Assembly: GCA_038213375.1 (NCBI GenBank)
Contig: JBBQTB010000003.1
Coordinates: forward strand, 119,459-183,458
Length of the DNA stretch: 64,000 nucleotides
Origin: JAAUTT01 sp038213375
GTDB taxonomy: Bacteria > Bacteroidota > Bacteroidia > Bacteroidales > JAAUTT01
Direction of reading: 5' to 3'
Shown here: in pieces, positions 17,069-26,057 of the stretch
How the letters are laid out: the number at the start of each line of letters is the position of its first letter
Numbering within the stretch: the first letter of the stretch is position 1
Made by a program: the position numbers and the translations under genes
Notes under the pieces: model-generated
Seen by the model: only the letters and a program-made list of their open reading frames with translations
Told to the model about the DNA's origin: nothing
Database searches by the model: none

Positions 17069-19663
17069 ATGACAAAACTTATCTTTTACTTTTTGATGGC
17101 GTTTTACTCCATCGGTGTTTCAGCTCAATGGACTGACGACTTTACTGATGGCAATTATAGTTCAAATTTAGCGTGGGCTGGTGATACTTCGAAGTTTATT
17201 GTTAATGCAGCATCTCAATTACAGTTAAATGCTAAGGAAGAAGCTGGCACAGCTTATTTATCTGTTTCGTCAAACATTGCCTTTAAAGCTACATGGTCTT
17301 TTAAAGTTAGGATGGAGTTTAACCCTTCGTCTGGCAATTACAGCAGGATCTACCTCATGTCGGATCAATCCGATTTAACAGGTCCCTTAAATGGGTATTA
17401 TCTCCGAATAGGTTATACCAACGATGATTTGTGTTTGTTTCGCCAGGAAGGTAAAACTGAAACACTCATTGTTGACGGAAGAGATAAAATCTTTAATACC
17501 TCAATAGTTAATTCCCATGTAAAAGTAACCCGTTCCGAACATGGAAAGTGGGTACTATTATGCGATACCCTAGGAAGTGAGAACTATAGCCTTTCGGGCA
17601 GTGGAATTGACAGCACTATCTTGAAATCCCGATATTTTGGCATCCATTGTTACTATACCTCTACAAGATCGAAGAAATTTTACTTTGATGATTTTGTTGT
17701 GTCTGGTGAGTTATATTCCGATGGAACTCGTCCAAAGATCAATACCTTTAAGCTGATTGACGATACTTGCATAATGCTTTCCTTTTCTGAACCAATAGAT
17801 TCTGCCTTAGCCAACTTTAAAGAGAACTATTTACTTGAAAACAATCGGGTTTCAAAAATTATTTGGAATAATGATACAAAACGTGATGTTGAACTCGTGT
17901 TTTCGCAGAAATTTTTTTGTGAACAGAATAATCAGCTTTTTGTAAGAAATAATGCTGATGAATGGAACCTTAGAATGAAGGATACAACTTTTTTCTTCCG
18001 CTATTGTACACCCCAAATGAATGATATTGTATTCAATGAAATTATGGCTGATCCCACGCCGGTAGTTGGTTTGCCAAATGCAGAGTATATAGAGCTTTTC
18101 AATCGGAGTAAGAAGACGTTTGACTTAAATGGCTTTAAACTTTTTATTGGCAATTATAACTTTCCATTTCCGGAAATGAATTTTCCCGGAGAAAGTTTTT
18201 TGATCCTATCATCCACAGATAATCAACCAATACTTTCTCAATTTGGAAATAGTATAGGAATGTTTACCTCATCCACGGCATTAAATAATACAGAAGGTAA
18301 TCTTCAGATTAAAAACCAAAAGGGAGAATTGATTTGCCAACTTAGTTATAGCGATTCTTGGTATAACGACGATTTTAAATTTCAGGGAGGATGGTCTCTC
18401 GAGCAAATTGATCCATGGAATCCTTGCGGTGGCAAAGCGAACTGGAGGGCTTCAGTAGCCAAAAATGGAGGGTCCCCGGGAACCTCCAATAGCGTTTTTG
18501 CCAGTAATCCTGATATGATATCTCCGGAAATACTTAGGATAAATGTAGTTTCCCCTACTATGGTGGATGTGTATTTTAGTGAACCTATTGATAGTGTTAT
18601 AGCTGTAAATAATGCTACTTACGAAGGTTCTCCAAACATTGGGCATCCAATCGATGTTGTGTCGGTAGATAAGTTTTTTTCCATTGTACGGTTAACTTTT
18701 GGATTACCTATGGTGAAGGACAAAATTTATACATTAACCATATCGAAGAGTATTGCTGATTGTGTGGGCAATAAAATGACCAGTGAGGCAAATATTACCA
18801 TGGGAAATTGCTCATTACCGGATAGCGCTGATATAGTTTTCAACGAAGTTCTTTTTAACGCCAAAGCTGGTGGGGCAGATTATATTGAGTTATTTAACCG
18901 ATCTGCAAAAATATTCAATACACGTAATTTACTATTTGGAATTAAGCTGGATGGTGGAACGGAAAACCTTTGCCGACTAAGTGACGTAGGCAGTATGTTT
19001 TATCCTAATACGCATTTATTGATTTCGTCTGATATAGAGAAAGTAAAACCTTTTTATTCCATTCAAAATGAAAAAAGTCTCCTGGAAGTAGTCTGTTTGC
19101 CTTCTATCGATGATAAGTCATCCACTATTGTTTTACTCAATGATACCTTTGGCTTGATAGATGAATTTTCGTATTCTGATAAAATGCATGTAGCCACGCT
19201 AAAGAACACTGAAGGAATCTCACTTGAACGCATTAACACGGCAAAACCAACATGGTTTCCGGGCAACTGGCATTCAGCAGCCGAAACGGCAGGTTACGGT
19301 ACCCCCGGTTACAGGAACTCTCAATATGTGTGCGATTCAGTAACTACTTCAGCAATCTCAATTACCGATGAAGTTTTTAGTCCGGATAACGATGGTTTCA
19401 AAGACATACTTTCCGTGAGTTACAAATTCGAAAAGCCCGATTGCCGGGCACAAGTAATTATTTTTGACTCGAATGGCAGACTCGTAAGGAAATTACTGAA
19501 TAACCTCTTACTGGGTTTCGAAGGTTCTTTTAACTGGGATGGAACCGATGATACAGGGCGAATGTGCACCGTTGGCTTATATGTTATATTTGTACGTACC
19601 GTTTTTAATGATGGTGTGGTTAATGAATACAAAAAAACTTGCGTTTTAGCTACAAAGAGGTAA
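17069..19663 (+). CDS. Secreted lamin-tail domain protein with FlgD-like C-terminal domain
   Basis: 864 residues. A signal peptide (1-19, SA before QW) is followed by a beta-rich laminin-G-like region (about 20-215). Two lamin-tail domains start near 317 (DIVFNEIMADPTP, AEYIELFNRS) and 587 (DIVFNEVLFNAKAGGADYIEL), with Ig-like segments (SEPIDSAL, SEPIDSVI) in between. The last 100 residues (from ITDEVFSPDNDGFKD to the end, with FNWDGTDDTGRMCTVGLY) are FlgD-like, as in many Bacteroidota secreted proteins that end in a T9SS-linked sorting domain. It is probably a surface or extracellular protein of unknown function. Its 3' end overlaps the convergent nucleoside phosphorylase gene by 14 bases. 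Confidence 0.85.
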   Translation: MTKLIFYFLMAFYSIGVSAQWTDDFTDGNYSSNLAWAGDTSKFIVNAASQLQLNAKEEAGTAYLSVSSNIAFKATWSFKVRMEFNPSSGNYSRIYLMSDQSDLTGPLNGYYLRIGYTNDDLCLFRQEGKTETLIVDGRDKIFNTSIVNSHVKVTRSEHGKWVLLCDTLGSENYSLSGSGIDSTILKSRYFGIHCYYTSTRSKKFYFDDFVVSGELYSDGTRPKINTFKLIDDTCIMLSFSEPIDSALANFKENYLLENNRVSKIIWNNDTKRDVELVFSQKFFCEQNNQLFVRNNADEWNLRMKDTTFFFRYCTPQMNDIVFNEIMADPTPVVGLPNAEYIELFNRSKKTFDLNGFKLFIGNYNFPFPEMNFPGESFLILSSTDNQPILSQFGNSIGMFTSSTALNNTEGNLQIKNQKGELICQLSYSDSWYNDDFKFQGGWSLEQIDPWNPCGGKANWRASVAKNGGSPGTSNSVFASNPDMISPEILRINVVSPTMVDVYFSEPIDSVIAVNNATYEGSPNIGHPIDVVSVDKFFSIVRLTFGLPMVKDKIYTLTISKSIADCVGNKMTSEANITMGNCSLPDSADIVFNEVLFNAKAGGADYIELFNRSAKIFNTRNLLFGIKLDGGTENLCRLSDVGSMFYPNTHLLISSDIEKVKPFYSIQNEKSLLEVVCLPSIDDKSSTIVLLNDTFGLIDEFSYSDKMHVATLKNTEGISLERINTAKPTWFPGNWHSAAETAGYGTPGYRNSQYVCDSVTTSAISITDEVFSPDNDGFKDILSVSYKFEKPDCRAQVIIFDSNGRLVRKLLNNLLLGFEGSFNWDGTDDTGRMCTVGLYVIFVRTVFNDGVVNEYKKTCVLATKR

Positions 19664-20459
19664 TCAGGTGCGTAATAAGCTGCGTCATCTTTGGTTCAGC
19701 TTTTTCAGCTACAGCAACAATTTCACCTAGTGAGACTTTGTGAATTTTACCTGGAACACCCAAGTCGGTAATGATGGAAATGGCGAATGTAGGAATATCC
19801 ATTTGTCTAGCAACAATTACTTCGGGAATGGTTGACATTCCAACAGAATCGGCGCCGATGATTCGAAGATAACGATATTCGGCAGGAGTTTCAAGTGATG
19901 GACCGGTTACTGCGGCATATGAACCCACCTGGACCTTAATTCCAATTTGTTTTGCAATACTTTTGGCTTTTTCAATCATTTCACCATCGTAAGGTTCACT
20001 CATATCAGGGAAACGTGGGCCGAGTTCGGCATAATCTTTTCCGATCAAAGGGTTTGGCAGCAGATTGATGTGGTCATTCAAAATCATTAAATCTCCAATT
20101 GCGTAATCGGGATTTAGTCCACCGCTGGCATTCGATAGAAAAAGCGCTTTAATTCCCAGTAATTTCATAACCCGCACAGGAAAAGTTACTTGTTCCATCG
20201 AATATCCTTCATAATAATGGAAACGCCCTTGCATTGCAATCACTTTTTTCCCGTTAAGAAACCCAAAAATTAATTTCCCATGATGACTCTCAACCGTTGA
20301 GACAGGAAAATTAGGGATGTCCTGATATTCAATAATTATCTCAGAACGAATTTCCTTGGCTAATCCTCCGAGTCCGGTGCCAAGGATAATACCAAAATCG
20401 GGTAAAAAACTAGTTTTACTTTTTATATACGATACTGTTTCTGCTATTGTTTTTAACAT
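19650..20459 (-). CDS. punA: Purine-nucleoside phosphorylase (PNP type I)
   Basis: 269 residues with the trimeric PNP family motifs. These are the phosphate-binding LGTGLGGLA near residue 26, VESHHGKLIFG, MQGRFHYYEGY, FLSNASGGLNP, and the purine site GPSLETPAEYRYLRIIGADSVGMST. It cleaves purine (deoxy)nucleosides with phosphate for salvage. Its start lies 44 bases inside the end of lpxK, and the ATG at 20457-20459 places the N-terminus exactly where the family starts. The overlap suggests translational coupling with lpxK. Confidence 0.95.
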   Translation of the reverse strand: MLKTIAETVSYIKSKTSFLPDFGIILGTGLGGLAKEIRSEIIIEYQDIPNFPVSTVESHHGKLIFGFLNGKKVIAMQGRFHYYEGYSMEQVTFPVRVMKLLGIKALFLSNASGGLNPDYAIGDLMILNDHINLLPNPLIGKDYAELGPRFPDMSEPYDGEMIEKAKSIAKQIGIKVQVGSYAAVTGPSLETPAEYRYLRIIGADSVGMSTIPEVIVARQMDIPTFAISIITDLGVPGKIHKVSLGEIVAVAEKAEPKMTQLITHLITSL

Positions 20460-21510
20460 AGTGTATGATTTGATTATTAAATTGTTCTTCCCCGTTGTCT
20501 AGAAATTCCATTTTAATGGGGATATAGTACCATGGTTGTGCAGAAATTTCTGCATCTTCAGCAAAGGGTAAAAGGCGTGCCGCATCTTTTTCAGTGGTTA
20601 AAATTACCTTTTCTTCTGTGGGAATTGAACTGAACTGAGTCAGAATAGTTGTTAAGTCTGCTTTTGTAAATGAATGGTGATCGGGATAAATAAGCGAAAT
20701 CACCTTTTCAAACCTTGATGAGACTTCCTCAATCAGCAAGGAAGGTTCAGCTATACCTGTAACTAACAAAATAGGAAGGTTTTTGTTAGTCAATTTGTAT
20801 CGGTCTGTTTTCGGCAGGTTCTCAAAAACAGGCATTGGCTCTCCATATGAAATGGTTGTAAAATATACGGTTTGGTGTGGTTGTGCCTTGATATTATATT
20901 GGAACAAGTGCCTATCCATCACCGAACTATTTCGCGGAGTTTTTGATACAATGATAATATCGGCTCTTTTTTTTTCGGAAGACGATTCACGCAGTCGACC
21001 ATAGGGCAGAAGCCAGTCTCCTTTAAGAGGTCTGGTATAATCAATCAAAAGAATGTTAATTCCGGGTGTTACTGAGCGATGTTGATATGCATCATCCAGC
21101 AAAATAATGTCCAGATTAGGCACGTTCTCAATTAGTTTGAGAATACCATTGACTCGTTTTCTATCCACAGCTACCATTAATTCGGGAAACTTGCGTTTTA
21201 TTTGCAAAGGTTCGTCTCCTATCATATTTGCTGTTGATTGTTCGGTTGCCACCATGAAATTGTGGGTTTTTCGCATATATCCACGGCTCAAAAAACCTAC
21301 CTTGTATTCATCTTTTAAAAGCCTGATTAAATATTCCGTATGAGGTGTTTTGCCTGTTCCGCCAACTGTGATATTTCCGACTGATATAACAGGGATTTGA
21401 AATTCTTCAGATTTGATAATTTTTAAGTCAAAAAGCATATTTCTGACAAAAACCAATAAACCATAAAGTAAAGCAAATGGGAAAAGTAATATCTTGAAAA
21501 ATGAATTCAT
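20416..21510 (-). CDS. lpxK: Tetraacyldisaccharide 4'-kinase
   Basis: 364 residues. An N-terminal membrane-associated helix (about 5-27) is followed by the LpxK P-loop VGNITVGGTGKTP (44-56). Other family segments are GFLSRGY, IGDEPLQIKRKFP, LDDAYQHRSV, LIDYTRPL and LLPYGRLREP-like LLPYGRLRESS. It phosphorylates the 4' position of the lipid A disaccharide precursor at the inner membrane, which implies a lipid A-bearing Gram-negative envelope. The 3' end overlaps the purine nucleoside phosphorylase start by 44 bases. Other lpx genes are not adjacent, apart from an LpxH-like phosphoesterase 13 kb away. Confidence 0.96.
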   Translation of the reverse strand: MNSFFKILLFPFALLYGLLVFVRNMLFDLKIIKSEEFQIPVISVGNITVGGTGKTPHTEYLIRLLKDEYKVGFLSRGYMRKTHNFMVATEQSTANMIGDEPLQIKRKFPELMVAVDRKRVNGILKLIENVPNLDIILLDDAYQHRSVTPGINILLIDYTRPLKGDWLLPYGRLRESSSEKKRADIIIVSKTPRNSSVMDRHLFQYNIKAQPHQTVYFTTISYGEPMPVFENLPKTDRYKLTNKNLPILLVTGIAEPSLLIEEVSSRFEKVISLIYPDHHSFTKADLTTILTQFSSIPTEEKVILTTEKDAARLLPFAEDAEISAQPWYYIPIKMEFLDNGEEQFNNQIIHYVKNNSRNSIVYKK

Positions 21511-21530
21511 TTATGTATCTCTCAAATTTT

Positions 21531-21600
21531 AAAACAATGATTTTTCAGCTTTCACCCTTCATTGACAGGGGAAAAAAGCTGAAAAATTATTGTTTTTTTA
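21531..21600. terminator. Long hairpin terminator between sppA and lpxK
   Basis: AAAACAAT-ATTTTTCAGCTTT (from 21531) pairs with AAAGCTGAAAAAT-ATTGTTTT (to about 21598) with single mismatches at the base-pair 9 level and an A/T-rich flank on both sides. It sits after the sppA stop and before lpxK, and most likely ends sppA transcription on the minus strand. Confidence 0.65.
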
Positions 21601-21637
21601 ACCTGAATCCTAAAGGGAACAGCTTGATTTTTCAGAT

Positions 21638-23401
21638 CTAATAAATATTTATTTCATATGGCATCCGTGTGAGAATACCTTGTCTGCTTATGGCATTTTT
21701 TAAGTTGTAGTAGATTGTTTGTTCGTTACCAAGTTCGGAACTTATTACGGAAGCTTTAATTTTTGACGAAAAATCCTTAAGTAGAATTGTAAGAGGATCT
21801 TCCACCTTAGGAAGATCGACAATGCGATATTCTTTCAAATGCGCTTTGGCAGCAGCAATTTCAATGGCTTTGTCAAGTCCGCCAATTAAATCGACGAGTC
21901 CGAGTCGTTTAGCATCAGCAGCACTCCAAACTCGGCCCTGACCAATGGAATCAACCGAAGCTTTGGTTAGTTTACGACCTTCGGCAACCCGACTTAGAAA
22001 TACATCATAAATATTTTCAACGCCGGATTGAATGACTTCGCGTTCTTCGGGTAATAGAGGACGATAAATAGATCCTAAATCGGAATGTAAGTTGGTTTTG
22101 GCAACATCGGAAGTAATTCCCAATTTATTATTCAGGAAGTTTTTGGTATTCAAAAGAACCCCGAATACTCCGATGGAGCCGGTTATTGTGGTAGGATCGG
22201 CAAGTATTGTGTCAGCAGGAGCGGCGATATAATATCCACCCGAAGCGGCCACCGAACCCATCGAAACAATAAGAGGTTTCACTTTGGCAGCCAGGCTAAG
22301 TTCGCGCCAGATAATGTCGGATGCCAGTGCGCTTCCTCCGGGAGAATCAATTCGTAAAACAATTGCTTTGACGCTGGAGTCCTGACGGGCTTCCCTTATA
22401 GCTTTTGAAAGACCTTCAGAACCAATGGTTTCATTATCACCTAATCCCATGTTGATTTCGCCAGTTGCGTAAACCAATGCAATTTTATTTTTGCTAAATC
22501 CCTTTTTCGCTTTGGGTACTTTATTGTACTTACTTAGGGTAACAAATTCAAGTTTCTTTTGCGATGAAACACGCGAAAGTTTAGCTAGATTTGTTAAAAT
22601 TTCATCTTTAAAACGAACGCCATCAATAAGTTTATGCTCCAAAGCCAACTGTGCATTTCGAATAACCAGCCCATCGGCTAGCCGATTTAGTTCGGCCTTG
22701 TCTATTTTCCGTTTCTCCGAAATACCATCAAGCATATGATTCCAAAGTGCAGATAAAAGTGTGGTAAGCTGCTCGCGATTAGCATCGCTCATATGATCGT
22801 TGGTTAAAGGTTCTACAGCGCTTTTAAATTTTCCGTGTCGGATAATTTGTGGTTCCAACCCAAGTTTTTCCAGAGCACCTTTAAAAAACAGTTGTTCCGA
22901 GCGTAAACCAAGGAAAGCCAATTCTCCTTGTGGATTTAGAAAAATACTGTCTGCCACTGACGCAAGATAATAGGAGCCATGGGAGTAATAATTAGCGTAA
23001 CTGATGATAAATTTCTTTGATTTTTTAAAATCAATCAGGGCATTTCTTATTTCTTCAATGGCTCCATATCCGGCAGGAATAATGCTCAAATCGAGATAGA
23101 TTCCACGGATATTAGCATCTGTTTTTGCAAGCTTTATATCTCTTACTATGTCAGTTAATCCGACAGTTATGTTTGGTTTGAAATTAGCAAAGTCGAAATT
23201 TTCGAAAGGATTCTCTGATGAGCGATCGGGTATTGCTTTGTCAAACTGAAGTTGTAAAATGGAATTTGACTTAACAGTTACTTCTTTGTCAGTACTCGAA
23301 ATGATAGTACCAATAACTGCTAAAGATATCAGAAACATAATTAACGAGGCGATGAGGAAACCCACGATGGATGCTAACGTGTACTTGAGAAAACTCTTCA
23401 T
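21638..23401 (-). CDS. sppA: Signal peptide peptidase SppA, long (67K) form
   Basis: 587 residues, the size of the duplicated two-domain SppA. It has an N-terminal TM anchor at about 9-34. The catalytic dyad is Lys193 in GKFKSAVEP in the first half and Ser387 in VAASGGYYIA in the second, as in E. coli SppA (K209/S409). RIDSPGGSALASD precedes the serine. The enzyme cuts leftover signal peptides in the membrane, with its active site on the periplasmic side. It is monocistronic, with a strong hairpin downstream and divergent from folK. Confidence 0.95.
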   Translation of the reverse strand: MKSFLKYTLASIVGFLIASLIMFLISLAVIGTIISSTDKEVTVKSNSILQLQFDKAIPDRSSENPFENFDFANFKPNITVGLTDIVRDIKLAKTDANIRGIYLDLSIIPAGYGAIEEIRNALIDFKKSKKFIISYANYYSHGSYYLASVADSIFLNPQGELAFLGLRSEQLFFKGALEKLGLEPQIIRHGKFKSAVEPLTNDHMSDANREQLTTLLSALWNHMLDGISEKRKIDKAELNRLADGLVIRNAQLALEHKLIDGVRFKDEILTNLAKLSRVSSQKKLEFVTLSKYNKVPKAKKGFSKNKIALVYATGEINMGLGDNETIGSEGLSKAIREARQDSSVKAIVLRIDSPGGSALASDIIWRELSLAAKVKPLIVSMGSVAASGGYYIAAPADTILADPTTITGSIGVFGVLLNTKNFLNNKLGITSDVAKTNLHSDLGSIYRPLLPEEREVIQSGVENIYDVFLSRVAEGRKLTKASVDSIGQGRVWSAADAKRLGLVDLIGGLDKAIEIAAAKAHLKEYRIVDLPKVEDPLTILLKDFSSKIKASVISSELGNEQTIYYNLKNAISRQGILTRMPYEINIY

Positions 23402-23523
23402 AATTATAGGTTTTTATGCATGGACTAAAATAACCAAAATTTTGATTGTTTTATTTCTTTGTGTCCTTCTATTTGCAATGTTTTAAATATTTGTTCAATT
23501 TGCACAAAATTAGCAAGAGATAC

Positions 23524-24021
23524 ATGGCAACTGTTTTCCTGATATTGGGCGGCAACCTGGGTGATCGCTATGCATTTATGAATGCTGCAAAAAAAAGTCT
23601 CATCGAAAATGCAGGAAATATTTTAAGTCAGTCATCGGTATACGAGACTGAACCCTGGGGTTTTGAACACGAAAATCAGTTTCTCAATCAGGTTATTTTT
23701 CTCGAAACTTTTCTGGAACCGTTAGCCCTACTTAAAGAAATAAAAAAAATTGAAAAAAATCTTGGCAGGATAAAAAGTAAGGAACGTTATTCTGCCCGTG
23801 TCATTGACATTGACATTTTGTTTTATGACCGATTGATAATTACCTCGCCCAAGTTAACCATTCCTCATCCCGAAATACCCAATCGTCGTTTTGTATTGGA
23901 GCCATTGGCGGAATTGGATGCGGATTTTGTGCATCCGGTTTCGGGATTGTCGGTAAGGGTGATATTAGAGAATTGTTTGGATAAGGGAATTGTAAAAGAC
24001 TACAATGAGCGAAAAGTATAA
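23524..24021 (+). CDS. folK: 2-amino-4-hydroxy-6-hydroxymethyldihydropteridine pyrophosphokinase
   Basis: 165 residues from the ATG at 23524; this start is chosen because MATVFLILGGNLGDR is the family N-terminus, and a longer frame from 23446 would add 26 irrelevant residues. Motifs include SSVYETEPWGFE, FLNQVIFLET, GRIKSKERYSARVIDIDILFYD (shown here in part) and TIPHPEIPNRRFVLEPLAEL. HPPK transfers pyrophosphate from ATP to the pterin in folate synthesis. The gene stops 3 bases before the convergent upp stop, so the two 3' ends abut. Confidence 0.96.
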   Translation: MATVFLILGGNLGDRYAFMNAAKKSLIENAGNILSQSSVYETEPWGFEHENQFLNQVIFLETFLEPLALLKEIKKIEKNLGRIKSKERYSARVIDIDILFYDRLIITSPKLTIPHPEIPNRRFVLEPLAELDADFVHPVSGLSVRVILENCLDKGIVKDYNERKV

Positions 24022-24024
24022 TCA

Positions 24025-24684
24025 TTACATCGTATTTATTTTTTCCCCAAAAGCCAGATCTCCGGCATCACCCAAGCCGGGAACAATATAGGATTTAACT
24101 GTAAGTTCGTCGTCAAGTGCGCCAACCCAAATACTTATCTTTTGTTCGGGTAGTTTTTTACGAAGGTAATTCAGTCCTTCTTTACTGGCTATCAGTGCAA
24201 CAATATGTGTATGCGTGGGAGTTCCTCTTTCGAGTAAAGCGTGATAAGTAAGTTCCAGCGACGAACCCGAAGCCAGCATTGCATCGGCAATGATCAGCAC
24301 TTTGTTACTTATATCCGGGCACGAAACGTATTCCACATTGATATGAAAAGTACCATCTTTCTCATAATTTCGGTAGGATGCAACAAATCCATTGGGCGAT
24401 TTGTCGAACACATTCAGCAACCCATGATGCAAAGGAAGCCCGGCACGAAGCACGGATGTGATTACAGGGTACGCAGTTAATACATTTTCGATGGCAATCC
24501 CCAGTGGGGTTTGAATTTCCAATGACTTATAAGGAAGCGTTTTACTAATCTCATAAGCGATAATTTCGCCCATGCGCTCCAAATTACGGCGAAACCTCAT
24601 ACTATCCTGTTGAACATGCTGGTCACGAATTTCTGCCAGATATTGATTAAAAATGGAATTGTTCTTGTTGAGGATTGTAATCAT
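24025..24684 (-). CDS. upp: Uracil phosphoribosyltransferase
   Basis: 219 residues. The C-terminal PRPP-binding segment ADAMLASGSSLELTYHAL corresponds to DPMLATGGS of the family, with VTSVLRAGLPLHHGLLNVF upstream and SYIVPGLGDAGDLAFG at the end (uracil-binding). It makes UMP from uracil and PRPP in pyrimidine salvage. The Ala/Ser changes in the PRPP loop are typical of Bacteroidota-type Upp. Convergent with folK. Confidence 0.94.
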   Translation of the reverse strand: MITILNKNNSIFNQYLAEIRDQHVQQDSMRFRRNLERMGEIIAYEISKTLPYKSLEIQTPLGIAIENVLTAYPVITSVLRAGLPLHHGLLNVFDKSPNGFVASYRNYEKDGTFHINVEYVSCPDISNKVLIIADAMLASGSSLELTYHALLERGTPTHTHIVALIASKEGLNYLRKKLPEQKISIWVGALDDELTVKSYIVPGLGDAGDLAFGEKINTM

Positions 24685-24825
24685 AAATTCATAAATTTAA
24701 GATACCACAATAATCGTGTTATGCCTGATGTTCAAAAACTGATATTCATCCAACAAACTCAGAGTAAATATCGGCAAATTTCTTACATGAGGTATATCCA
24801 AAATTGATAATTTTTTGCAGGGTTG

Positions 24826-25518
24826 TTAAATTAGACCTTCGTCGGCAAAGCTGAAATAATTTCCATCAGTAATAATAAGGTGGTCAAGCAATGTGATGTC
24901 CATCAATTTGCCCGATTCTTTTACTTTCTGTGTAATGAAAATATCTGCATCTGAAGGTTTTGTGTTGCCTGAAGGGTGGTTGTGGGCTAACACTATGGAT
25001 GAGGCTAGCTTGTCGAGAGCTGCTTTCATCATTAGCCTGATATCTGTAACAGTTCCTGAAATACCTCCCTGACTGATTTTTTGACGATCAATGATTTTAT
25101 TCGATCTGTTAAGTAGTAATATCCAAAATTCTTCGTGGGGGAGGTCTGCAAGAATGCTATGAAAAATTTCATAAATATCCTTGCTGGAGGTGATTTTTTC
25201 GCGATTGATGCTTTCAGTCAATTTACGTCGCCTGCCAATTTCAAGGGCTGCTACAATACCGATAGCTTTGGCCTCACCAATGCCTTTGTATTTTTGAAGG
25301 TCGTCAAGTGAAAGTTTACCCAGTTCGTTGAGGTTATGCTGAACCGACCCCAAAATACGTTTGGATAGTTGTACAGCACTTTCATCTCTTGATCCTGAGC
25401 CAATAATGATAGCAATAAGTTCAGAATCGCTTAGTGATGAAATGCCTTTTGTAAGAAGTTTTTCACGTGGGCGGTCTTCAAGAGACCATTCCTTGATGCT
25501 TAGATTTTTGTATTCCAT
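24826..25518 (-). CDS. radC: RadC family JAB-domain protein
   Basis: 230 residues. An N-terminal helix-hairpin-helix-like UPF0758 region (EKLLTKGISSLSDSELIAI, KYKGIGEAKAIGI) is followed by a JAB/MPN domain with the metal motif HNHPSGNTKPSDADI and the upstream Glu in EEFWILLLN. The fold is that of a Zn-dependent isopeptidase or nuclease. The historic link to DNA repair is not firmly supported, and the biochemical role remains uncertain. Length is normal. Confidence 0.94.
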   Translation of the reverse strand: MEYKNLSIKEWSLEDRPREKLLTKGISSLSDSELIAIIIGSGSRDESAVQLSKRILGSVQHNLNELGKLSLDDLQKYKGIGEAKAIGIVAALEIGRRRKLTESINREKITSSKDIYEIFHSILADLPHEEFWILLLNRSNKIIDRQKISQGGISGTVTDIRLMMKAALDKLASSIVLAHNHPSGNTKPSDADIFITQKVKESGKLMDITLLDHLIITDGNYFSFADEGLI

Positions 25519-25591
25519 GATGAGAGGTTTGATTACTCAGAATCTAAAATTAAGAAAATTTTAGATGCAACCAAATGCTTCATGGGATGAC

Positions 25592-25621
25592 AAAAAAAGC
25601 CTTTTCGTAATGAAAAGGCTT
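25592..25621 (-). terminator. Intrinsic terminator of rpsT
   Basis: AAGCCTTTTC (25597-25606) pairs with GAAAAGGCTT (25612-25621) around a five-base loop, and the minus-strand transcript then runs into a seven-T tract (A-run at 25592-25598). It directly follows rpsT. Confidence 0.9.
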
Positions 25622-25645
25622 GAAATATAAATGAATTATATCTTC

Positions 25646-25900
25646 TTAGCTTAAGCTGCTCACATATTTTGAAAGGCTCGATTTTAAGTTGGAAGCCTTA
25701 TTTTTGTGAATTACATTTTTCTTAGCCAATTTATCGAGCATCGATGCTACTTCAGGATATAATGCTACAGCATCAGCTTTAGCAGTCATAAGTCTGAGTT
25801 TTTTTACAGCATTGCGGGCAGTTTTGGCATAATATTTATTTTCCAACCGATGTGTTTCGTTCTGTCTAATTCTCTTCTCTGACGATTGATGGTTTGCCAT
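25646..25900 (-). CDS. rpsT: 30S ribosomal protein S20
   Basis: 84 residues, normal length. It is highly basic, with the S20 signatures MANHQSSEKRIRQNE, YAKTARNAVKKLR and the C-terminal GVIHKNKASNxKSxL type segment (NVIHKNKASNLKSSLSKYV). It binds the 5' domain of 16S rRNA in the small subunit. It is monocistronic, with its own promoter-like box and terminator. Confidence 0.97.
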   Translation of the reverse strand: MANHQSSEKRIRQNETHRLENKYYAKTARNAVKKLRLMTAKADAVALYPEVASMLDKLAKKNVIHKNKASNLKSSLSKYVSSLS

Positions 25901-25934
25901 TTTTGTTCTTCCTTAAAAAGTTTAATTGAGGCTG

Positions 25935-25942
25935 CAAAAATA
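25935..25942 (-). promoter_or_regulatory. Putative -7 promoter box of rpsT
   Basis: CAAAAATA on the plus strand reads TATTTTTG on the minus strand, matching TAnnTTTG, 34 bases upstream of the rpsT start codon. Confidence 0.35.
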
Positions 25943-26057
25943 ATTATCTTTTTCAATAAAAAAAAACTATCCCTGCTTTTTTATGAAAAATATTGGAAAC
26001 AGCTGTATATCTGAAATAAGCATGATAGTGTATTTTTAAGTTCATACGCGAAATTGC

